35,500 bases of DNA from a virus, in IMG/VR virus record IMGVR_UViG_3300049727_000156, positions 1 to 35,500 of that record. One strand, 5' to 3'. This document shows positions 30,073-35,500 of the stretch, piece after piece. The first letter of the stretch is position 1. Each line of letters starts with the position of its first letter. The position numbers and the translations under genes are program-made. The notes under the pieces are model-generated. The model saw only the letters and a list, made by a program, of their open reading frames with translations. It was not told the DNA's origin and ran no database searches.

Positions 30073-30867
30073 TTACCTCCGGCCCTTGGGGGCGACTTTG
30101 GGAACAGCAGCTTTCCCGGCGAACTTGGCGTTCTTCTTGGGCGGTTCCTCTTCCTTCTCCGCCGGAGGAGCGTAGGGGAACTCGATGATCTCCTTGACTT
30201 CCTTGTTCTTCTGCATGAGCGCGGCGAGGGAGTCGCCGTCGTCGATCGGGCTGACGAGCTTGAACTGCATCTTGAACTGGGTCTTCGCGTCCGGGACCAC
30301 ACTGATCTCGGTGACGACGGCGAAGGGAGGCCGCTTGAGGACCTGGCTCAGCTGCTGGACGTAGCCCGCCCACGCCTTCACGCTGGTGACGGACACCTTG
30401 AGGAACGCCACCTGGGCGCTCTCCATGTCCTCCAACATGTCCTCGGTGATCAGGGCGAGACGCCGGGTATTGGCGCAGGCCTTGCCCTTCCCACGGTCGG
30501 CGCTGCCGAACTCGTTCATGGGGCAGCCCTTGCAGCTGTGGTGCTGCGGGATGGCGGACTTCTCGTGCGGCGCCATCTGCTTGTCGTCGCGACCGAACGC
30601 GAAGCAGACGGGGCTGCTCGGGTTGTCGACGTCGAAGGGCTCGTCGTAGTAGGCATTGCCGAGAACGTAGTCGATGATGATAACGTTCATCTTGTTGCCG
30701 GGGACCTCGCCACCGTTGTAGCTGAGGCGTCCGCCCTTGACGGAGACCATGTTGCCGCCGATGCCGACGGACTCTTCCGTGGCGACGGATTCCTGGGCGA
30801 ACCTCGCGAGGTCTTCGTCCCACTTGTTGACGCTCATCTTGGGAGCGGCCTTCTTCGGACCAGCCAT
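30073..30867 (-). CDS. Candidate single-stranded DNA-binding protein with Cys cluster
   Basis: This 264-residue protein resembles unnamed phage proteins placed with replication genes; some such proteins are annotated as ssDNA-binding. It opens with a WDEDLARFAQESVATEES helix, a beta-rich VSVKGGRLSYNGGEVPGNKM region and FAFGRDDKQMAPHEK, then a Cys cluster HHSCKGCPMNEFGSADRGKG with KACANTRRLAL. The C-terminal 40 residues are acidic then basic (EKEEEPPKKNAKF, PKGRR). An ssDNA-binding role is inferred from context, not from a known fold. The ATG follows AAAGGAGGACAGC. Confidence 0.6.
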   Translation of the reverse strand: MAGPKKAAPKMSVNKWDEDLARFAQESVATEESVGIGGNMVSVKGGRLSYNGGEVPGNKMNVIIIDYVLGNAYYDEPFDVDNPSSPVCFAFGRDDKQMAPHEKSAIPQHHSCKGCPMNEFGSADRGKGKACANTRRLALITEDMLEDMESAQVAFLKVSVTSVKAWAGYVQQLSQVLKRPPFAVVTEISVVPDAKTQFKMQFKLVSPIDDGDSLAALMQKNKEVKEIIEFPYAPPAEKEEEPPKKNAKFAGKAAVPKVAPKGRR

Positions 30868-30881
30868 GCTGTCCTCCTTTC

Positions 30882-31094
30882 TTAGGCTTCGCTGATCGCG
30901 AAGCGGATGTCGTTGGGGCCGAGGAGCTCAAAGAGCTCGTCGACGGTCATGGTGCAGATCTGCTCGGCGGTGAGGGGCGCGCCGCCCGTTCCTTCCATCG
31001 CAGCGTCCAGCGAGCGAAGCACGCTGAGGTAGGGTTCCCGGCTCTTCGGCTCGGGGATGGGCTCCGGTGCGGGAGCCGTCTTCTTGGGTGCCAT
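30882..31094 (-). CDS. Small hypothetical protein with Pro-rich tail
   Basis: This 70-residue product starts at ATG 31094 after AAGGAGACAAC. The N-terminus is Pro/Lys-rich (PKKTAPAPEPIPEPKSREPY), the rest a short helical domain (LSVLRSLDAAMEG, TVDELFELLGPND). It precedes the ssDNA-binding candidate by 15 bases. I do not recognise it. Confidence 0.6.
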   Translation of the reverse strand: MAPKKTAPAPEPIPEPKSREPYLSVLRSLDAAMEGTGGAPLTAEQICTMTVDELFELLGPNDIRFAISEA

Positions 31095-31120
31095 GTTGTC
31101 TCCTTGATGGCAGAGTGACA

Positions 31121-31150
31121 GAAAGGCGGCGAGAGCACGATGCCCTCGCC
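31121..31150 (-). terminator. Possible Rho-independent terminator
   Basis: On the minus strand GGCGAG pairs with CTCGCC (6 bp, with a further partial pairing inside) and GCCTTTC follows. It lies between the 31173 gene's stop and the 30882 gene. The T tract is short, so this is weaker than the other hairpins. Confidence 0.4.
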
Positions 31151-31172
31151 ACGTTGGTATGCTTCTTGCGCG

Positions 31173-31574
31173 CTACACCTTCGTGCAGCTCACGGTGACA
31201 GCGTTGAAGGTCCCGACGCCGGGGACCACCTTCTTCGCTTCCCACCTTTCCTTCACGGCCGTCGCGCTGATCGTGCGCCCCAGCAGCTCCCACGCACCCG
31301 TCTTCTTGATGAAGGTGTGCAGCTTGTCCCAGTCCTCGACCTTGGGGATGACTTTCGTCTCCACGCTGACCCGTGCCACCTTGCCGGCAATACCGCTCGC
31401 GTCGCCCTTGGGGAGGTTGTCGATCAGGTGGTCCTTGAGGAGCGTCTCGCGCTTGGCGAGGTCGTCAACCTGCTTCGCCAGCAGGAGGCGCGCGGCCTTG
31501 GTTTGGTAGAGAAGATCCGCGCATGCGGCGAGGGTCTTCGGGAGTTTGAACTCGTCCTTCGGTTTTCCGGGCAT
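31173..31574 (-). CDS. Conserved phage protein of unknown function
   Basis: This 133-residue protein starts at ATG 31574 behind GAGGAGCAGAG. It has an N-terminal helical part (LPKTLAACADLLYQTKAARL, VDDLAKRETLLKDHLIDNLP) and a C-terminal part with GIAGKVARVSVETKVIPKVE, DWDKLHTFIKKT and AVKERWEAKK. I have seen similar unnamed proteins in phage replication regions but know no function. The pattern of a helical stalk plus a small mixed alpha/beta domain fits a nucleic-acid or protein accessory factor. Confidence 0.7.
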   Translation of the reverse strand: MPGKPKDEFKLPKTLAACADLLYQTKAARLLLAKQVDDLAKRETLLKDHLIDNLPKGDASGIAGKVARVSVETKVIPKVEDWDKLHTFIKKTGAWELLGRTISATAVKERWEAKKVVPGVGTFNAVTVSCTKV

Positions 31575-31684
31575 CTCTGCTCCTCAGCACTTAGTTGTAG
31601 GAACCATCAGCAGTAGGTTCGCTGATGAAGTAACGTTTGAAATTTAATATTACCGGGAATTTTATAGGAGAAATAATCTTTATT

Positions 31685-32584
31685 TTAAGAAATATCGCGA
31701 GGATCGCGGAAACCGCACCAAACTGGAAAACGCGGCTTGTCTTTATTCCCGGTGGGGAAGAACTTGTACTTGCCGATCTTCTTAACCAGCTTCCCTTCGA
31801 GGTGCATCGCCCACAGGGCCTCGCGCTCCTTGGCGTCAAAACCAGCGCCGATGTTGAACTGGACATGGGTTTTGGTGTCCTCAACGAGGATGGCGCCCAG
31901 CACTCCACCGCCAACCTTGCCGGCCTTGTGGCTGCTGCGCTCCGTGTGGCCCAGCGCGTTCATCCGCGCCTCATTGGTGTTGTGTTGCAGCTGATCCGCG
32001 CCGAGGATGACGGCCTCGCTGTCGCAGAACCGTTTGAGCTTGAGCAACCAACCCTCCTTCACCGTGCTGCGCCCCAACTTGTAGGGACCGTTAGGATCGC
32101 GCACCATCGCGCCCTCAAAGCCCTTGCCGAGGCAGACCTCTTCGTAGCGAAGAAGTTCCTCCTCAGTCTTGACCTGGTAGTGCTGAACAAGCTTGATGCT
32201 GGCAGCACCCTTGATCTTCATCTTCGCGAGCAGCAACCGTGCGCTGAACGGTGCGTCGCGGTCAATTACGCAGTCGAAGACATGGTATGTGACAGGTGGT
32301 TCACCATCCGCCGACATGACGCCACTGACCGTCTTGCGGTAGGCATCCGGAGCGGTGGGCTCGCCGACGATGAGCTCCCCATCCAGACCGACGAACTCCG
32401 GCCGAGCGAAGAGTTTCTGAACGTGCTGATTGGGTATCGCCTTCCCGTTGCGACTCATGACGACCGGTCCGTTGCCTTCATCGATGATGAGCGCGCGGAC
32501 TCCATCGAGCTTCGCACTGGCGAGGATAGGGTAGCGGAGGGTGGCGGTGCTTTCAAGCTGCGTGGCGAGCATGGGGCGGAACAT
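31685..32584 (-). CDS. ATP-dependent DNA ligase
   Basis: This 299-residue enzyme seals nicks. Motif I is ASAKLDGVRAL with Lys25 as the adenylated residue. Further motifs are VGLDGELIVGEPTAPDAY (motif III region), YHVFDCVID, GFEGAMVRDPNGPYKLGRS (motif IV) and WLLKLKRF (motif V); the C-terminal OB region includes FNIGAGFDAKER. The size fits small phage ligases. It could finish Okazaki fragments or act with the PNKP-like phosphatase at 15824-16288. The AT-rich gap downstream (31575-31684) holds a CATCAGC hairpin without a clear T tract. Confidence 0.93.
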   Translation of the reverse strand: MFRPMLATQLESTATLRYPILASAKLDGVRALIIDEGNGPVVMSRNGKAIPNQHVQKLFARPEFVGLDGELIVGEPTAPDAYRKTVSGVMSADGEPPVTYHVFDCVIDRDAPFSARLLLAKMKIKGAASIKLVQHYQVKTEEELLRYEEVCLGKGFEGAMVRDPNGPYKLGRSTVKEGWLLKLKRFCDSEAVILGADQLQHNTNEARMNALGHTERSSHKAGKVGGGVLGAILVEDTKTHVQFNIGAGFDAKEREALWAMHLEGKLVKKIGKYKFFPTGNKDKPRFPVWCGFRDPRDIS

Positions 32585-32610
32585 TTCGTGACTCCTGCGA
32601 GAAGTTGCGG

Positions 32611-32637
32611 ATAAAAGAAAACCGGCCGAAGCCGGTT
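32611..32637 (-). terminator. Rho-independent terminator
   Basis: On the minus strand AACCGGC-TTCG-GCCGGTT forms a perfect 7-bp stem with a stable UUCG loop, followed by TTCTTTTA. It lies downstream of the 32663 gene and upstream of the ligase. Confidence 0.85.
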
Positions 32638-32662
32638 CTCAGGTTCGGGTTGGTGGGAGAGG

Positions 32663-33232
32663 CTAGTCGACCTTGATGTAGTCGTGCGCGGCATCCCAGG
32701 CAATATCGGCTTTGCGTCCGCCAGCCGCGACGTAGTCGGCCACGGTCTTGGCCTTCTTGTAGAGCTCGAACCGCTCCGCGCTCTCACCGCGCTTGGGGTT
32801 CTCGGTGACGAGCAGGGTGATCTTGCGGGTGTCGGCGGCCTTCTCCTTGGGCGCAGCGGCCTCCTTCTTCGCCTTGGGCTCCTTCACGGCCTTCTCGCCC
32901 TTGCCGGCGATCTTTTTGGCACGTTCGATGCGCTCCTTCGGATCCGCCTTGGCGGCCCGTTCCTGCGCTGCCTTGAGGAGGTCCTTGACGGGCTTCTTGC
33001 CGGGGATGCTGCTGGCCAGGATCTTTCCGGCAGGAGTCTTGCGATCAGCGGACTCGACGAGGTCAGCAGCAACCTCCAACTTCGCCAGTTCAACCTCCGC
33101 GACATCGCGCATGCTGAAGGGAAGCGGCTTAACCTTCTTGTCCTCGAAGACGATGAAGTAGCGCGGGGCCTTCACCAGTTCCTTGAGTTCGGCGGCGGTG
33201 GCGGTGCGGACGGCGACGGTGGCTTCGGACAT
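32663..33232 (-). CDS. Lys/Ala-rich protein with C-terminal NPKR domain (paralogue 2)
   Basis: This 189-residue protein has an N-terminal part (about 1-70, with APRYFIVFEDKKVKPLPFSM) unlike its relatives, a long Lys/Ala/Glu-rich middle (AKKIAGKGEKAVKEPKAKKE) and the shared C-terminal domain: TENPKRGESAERFELYKKAK, TVADYVAAGG and DAAHDYIKVD. Paralogues are at 24014-24646 and 35219-35500. The basic middle suggests DNA binding, and the conserved C-terminal domain may be the functional unit. GGAGCAAC precedes the ATG. Confidence 0.7.
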   Translation of the reverse strand: MSEATVAVRTATAAELKELVKAPRYFIVFEDKKVKPLPFSMRDVAEVELAKLEVAADLVESADRKTPAGKILASSIPGKKPVKDLLKAAQERAAKADPKERIERAKKIAGKGEKAVKEPKAKKEAAAPKEKAADTRKITLLVTENPKRGESAERFELYKKAKTVADYVAAGGRKADIAWDAAHDYIKVD

Positions 33233-33352
33233 TGTTGCTCCTTGTGGTGGTGGAGTGCGCTCATGGCGCAGGTGATGTTGTGCGCTTTGGTTAGCGCGGA
33301 GAGGGGTCGCGCTCAGTGGCGCGGTGTTGGGCTTTCAACTTGGTGCAAAACC

Positions 33353-33381
33353 AGAATACTCTTGAAGTTATGATTCACCAA
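33353..33381 (-). promoter_or_regulatory. Possible promoter upstream of paralogue 2
   Basis: In the 230-base gap 33233-33462, on the minus strand, TTGGTG and TATTCT are 17 bases apart, a weak sigma-70 match, within a locally AT-rich stretch. A transcript would start about 110 bases before the paralogue 2 gene. Apart from this and the terminator, the gap shows nothing else. Confidence 0.25.
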
Positions 33382-33410
33382 GAACTATTTTAATTTTTAA
33401 AGCATTTCTA

Positions 33411-33454
33411 CAAAGAAGCGGCCTGCCTCCAAAACTAGCGAAGAGGCAGGCCGC
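33411..33454 (-). terminator. Rho-independent terminator after UvrD-like helicase
   Basis: On the minus strand a 12-bp stem (GCGGCCTGCCTC / GAGGCAGGCCGC) with a 13-base loop lies nine bases after the helicase stop and is followed by TTCTTTG. Confidence 0.85.
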
Positions 33455-33462
33455 GAAGCGGT

Positions 33463-35073
33463 CTACTTGACGACAGTGACTTCGGTCAGCCGGCACATCG
33501 CGCGGGTCACGGCAACGTACATCAGGTTCTTCTCCTGGTCCGCCTGCCAGTCCTTCCGAGCGTACTTGCTGGGCATGAAGGCGTTGCGGCCCCACAGGAC
33601 GACGTGCGACCATTCGCGACCCTTGCTCTTGTGCACGGTGCTCAGCGTCAGAACCTGCTGCGGTCCGGTGGTGTCCTCGAACAGGCCGCGTATGAAGTCC
33701 ACCAGATCGGTGAGCTGGCGCTTGCCCTCGCCCGTCAAGCGCTCAATGAGGAGCAGCAGGGTCTCTACCTGATCCTCCACACCCTGGCACTTCTGTTCCA
33801 TACCTTTGGCCAGCCACTTCTGGCACTCGCGCTCCTTGTAGGTCTCCAGCCGAGACACGACCTGATTCAGTGTGCTGACCTTCCAGCGTGTGGCCAGCTT
33901 GATGAGGCCGTTACCGATCTCTCGGCCCTCAACGCGACAGGCGACACCCTTGCGCAGGAAGTTGTAGGCTAGCGCGACCAACGGCTTGGTGTTGCGGCAG
34001 AGGACGGCATCCTGCTTGGTGAGCGAAGAGAAGGTCGTCTTCCAGAACTGGTCTTCGTCAACCGTCTCCACCACGCCATCCCCGTTGTCACTGTGCGCCG
34101 TGATGTCGGGAACCCAGTTCTGCGCCAGCGCCACGACCTTCTTGGGGCAGCGGTAGGTGACGTTCAGCGAAAGTTCGCTACTGTTGAGCTGCCTCTTGAT
34201 GAGGTCCATGCTGTCGGCATCCGCGCCGGTGAAGCCGTAGATGGCCTGCGCAGGGTCGCCCACCGCGACCAGGACACCATTCGGAGCCAGAACCTTGAGC
34301 GCTAGGGCGCGACGAGCTGGGTTCGTGTCCTGGGCCTCGTCGAGGAGCACCACGCGCTTCGGCCAAACCTTGGCGTTGTGAACCATCGGCGCGAGAATCA
34401 TGTCGTCGAAGTCGATGATGTCCTTGTCCTGGGAGAGCGACACGCGGTAGACGTGGATGCACAGCCGCATGAGCTCGTCCATATCCACGACCGCGTCCTC
34501 TTCCAACTCTTCCTCAAGACCGAAGTGGTCGGAAAGTTCATACCACTTGCTGAGGTCCTCATAGGAGCAAAGGAACCCGAAAGCGCGCTGTTTGGCGAGG
34601 GACACGGCCTTGATCACGAATCCGCCGTAGGTGGCACACGCAGTGGTCTTCTTCTGAAGCTTCTCGCGGAGTGCGGTGCACTGCTCGGTGAGCGCGCGGT
34701 TCGCAAGTTCCACCTTCAGCGCTTCGACGATATAGTTGACCTTCTTCTCGTCGACCCTGACGTCCCGCGCTACCCGGCGCCATGCGGAGAACCCGAGGCT
34801 GTGGATCGTGCCGGCAGCGATCTGGCGGGAATCCAGCCCGGCCTTCGCCAGCTTCAGCTTGATCTCGTCGGCGATCTTCTTGTTGTAGGCTCCGAACTGA
34901 ACCTCGTCGCGCGTCCCGGCGAGATCGCTACCCAGCGTCTTCGCCACTTCTACCAGCGTGAAGGTCTTGCCGCAGCCCGCCCGCGCCACGACATTGATCC
35001 CCGTCCGGATGCCGGCGCGCAAAGCCTGCGTGACTGCCGCGACGATCGCTTCTTGCTGAGTGCTGAGTGCCAT
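33463..35073 (-). CDS. UvrD/Rep-like superfamily 1 helicase
   Basis: This 536-residue ATP-dependent DNA helicase carries the SF1A motifs in order: Walker A VVARAGCGKTFTL (about 28-40), Ia-like region, motif II VVLLDEAQDTNPARR, motif III VGDPAQAIYGFTGADADSM, motif IV SLNVTYRCPKKVVALA, motif V LTLSTVHKSKGREWSHV and motif VI NLMYVAVTRAMCRL. The IDFDDMI segment before motif II is also typical. It is smaller than bacterial UvrD and probably works in phage replication or recombination. AAAAGGAGAGAACC precedes the ATG. A terminator follows its stop. Confidence 0.93.
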   Translation of the reverse strand: MALSTQQEAIVAAVTQALRAGIRTGINVVARAGCGKTFTLVEVAKTLGSDLAGTRDEVQFGAYNKKIADEIKLKLAKAGLDSRQIAAGTIHSLGFSAWRRVARDVRVDEKKVNYIVEALKVELANRALTEQCTALREKLQKKTTACATYGGFVIKAVSLAKQRAFGFLCSYEDLSKWYELSDHFGLEEELEEDAVVDMDELMRLCIHVYRVSLSQDKDIIDFDDMILAPMVHNAKVWPKRVVLLDEAQDTNPARRALALKVLAPNGVLVAVGDPAQAIYGFTGADADSMDLIKRQLNSSELSLNVTYRCPKKVVALAQNWVPDITAHSDNGDGVVETVDEDQFWKTTFSSLTKQDAVLCRNTKPLVALAYNFLRKGVACRVEGREIGNGLIKLATRWKVSTLNQVVSRLETYKERECQKWLAKGMEQKCQGVEDQVETLLLLIERLTGEGKRQLTDLVDFIRGLFEDTTGPQQVLTLSTVHKSKGREWSHVVLWGRNAFMPSKYARKDWQADQEKNLMYVAVTRAMCRLTEVTVVK

Positions 35074-35160
35074 GGTTCTCTCCTTTTGTTGTCGGTTGCG
35101 AATCTACATGCAACTTCGAGTATGGCGGAGAGCATCGTGGCAGACTAGAATTAGTTTAAA

Positions 35161-35200
35161 AGTTAAAGAAAGGCACCGAGAACCTAAGTCCCCGGTGCCT
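35161..35200 (-). terminator. Rho-independent terminator after paralogue 3
   Basis: On the minus strand AGGCACCG pairs with CGGTGCCT (8 bp) around a 14-base loop and is followed by TTCTTTAACTTTTAAAC. It lies 18 bases after the stop of the partial gene at 35219-35500 and before the UvrD-like helicase start. Confidence 0.8.
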
Positions 35201-35218
35201 CATTTTGACTTAACTGTT

Positions 35219-35500
35219 CTACTTGGTCAGTTTGATGTGCTTTCGTTGCTGGTCCCACTTCAGGTCGGTCCGGTTCCCACCGAGCTCCAGGTATTCTCCG
35301 ACAGTGGCGGCCTTCTTGTAGAGCGCGAACCTCTTGTAGGAAGCGGTGCCGGGCCGCTTGGGGTTCTTCTCGGCCAGCACGACGATCTTACGGTCGTCCC
35401 CAGGCTTCGAACGGTGGGTAGCGGGCTCGGTCGCGGGCTTCGACGCTGCCTGGGTCGTCCCAGCGTCTTTGCCCGTCAGTTTTTTGGTCTTGGCTGCCCT
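35219..35500 (-). CDS. NPKR-domain protein (paralogue 3), 5' end outside window
   Basis: The frame ends at TAG 35219-35221 and runs open through the window end; 93 residues are visible and no start codon is in sight. The visible N-terminal part is Lys/Ala/Thr/Pro-rich (AAKTKKLTGKDAG, ASKPATEPATHRSKP). The C-terminal domain reads KNPKRPGTASYKRFALYKKA, TVGEYLELGGNRTDLKWD and a final IKLTK. It is the third copy of the domain seen at 24014-24646 and 32663-33232. A terminator follows. Confidence 0.7.
   Translation of the reverse strand, partial: RAAKTKKLTGKDAGTTQAASKPATEPATHRSKPGDDRKIVVLAEKNPKRPGTASYKRFALYKKAATVGEYLELGGNRTDLKWDQQRKHIKLTK

Noticed and set aside
29866-30885. 339-codon plus-strand frame opposite the candidate ssDNA-binding protein
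   Set aside because: Leu/Gly/Asp/Val-rich antisense shadow without ribosome site or motifs; the minus-strand genes here have good starts.
31600-31627. CATCAGC inverted repeat downstream of the ligase
   Set aside because: Followed by GTTCC rather than T residues on the minus strand; may be RNA structure but cannot be called.
31637-32614. 325-codon plus-strand frame opposite the ligase
   Set aside because: The minus strand has all ligase motifs; the plus translation has none.
1-35500. tRNA genes, CRISPR arrays, integrase or attachment sites
   Set aside because: No cloverleaf-like sequence, spaced direct repeats, recombinase motifs or att-like core were recognised by eye; a tRNA scan could still find one.

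Overview
The window is part of a double-stranded DNA tailed phage with a contractile tail (myovirus type). It is GC-rich, tightly packed with genes, and has no recognisable bacterial housekeeping gene, rRNA or tRNA. A Gram-negative host is inferred from a lipoprotein-type signal peptide on a phage-encoded esterase, a muramidase-type endolysin and a membrane-anchored spanin-like protein. No integrase, repressor or terminase lies in the window.

Layout. (1) 1-11306, plus strand: a tail operon in assembly order. It runs sheath (cut by the window edge), a small membrane/coiled-coil protein, tube, tail chaperone with a probable -1 frameshift product, tape measure, Dit-like baseplate protein, baseplate plug, hub, spike, W/gp25-like wedge, gpJ-like wedge, DUF2612 protein, tail fibre and fibre chaperone. 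(2) 11324-12169, minus strand: a lone exported SASA-family acetylesterase inserted against the direction of its neighbours, with its own -10 box (a 'moron'). (3) 12334-15756, plus strand: lysis region with endolysin, several small membrane proteins and a virion-like protein in the middle. (4) 15773-15805: strong hairpin between converging operons. (5) 15824-35500, minus strand: nucleotide metabolism, DNA modification, replication and repair. From the distal end to the proximal end this holds a PNKP-like phosphatase, DexA-like exonuclease, unknown genes, DUF3310 protein, HD nucleotidase, thymidylate-synthase homologue, HNH endonuclease, a 5-hmdU hypermodification enzyme, a GT-A glycosyltransferase, SNF2 helicase, VRR-NUC, Cas4/RecB-like nuclease, family A DNA polymerase, candidate ssDNA-binding protein, ATP-dependent ligase and UvrD-like helicase. 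Rho-independent terminators punctuate this arm.

The most striking part is 20289-23937. An HD nucleotidase, a thymidylate-synthase/dUMP-hydroxymethylase homologue, a protein of the 5-hmdU DNA kinase helical / aGPT-Pplase family and a TET-associated-type glycosyltransferase overlap or abut, interrupted only by a GC-poor HNH homing endonuclease. Together they look like a thymidine hypermodification pathway, possibly with a sugar decoration. Other points are three paralogous proteins with lysine/alanine/proline-rich linkers and a shared C-terminal domain, a small beta-rich module inserted into two unrelated virion proteins, and catalytic-residue substitutions in the exonuclease and the esterase.
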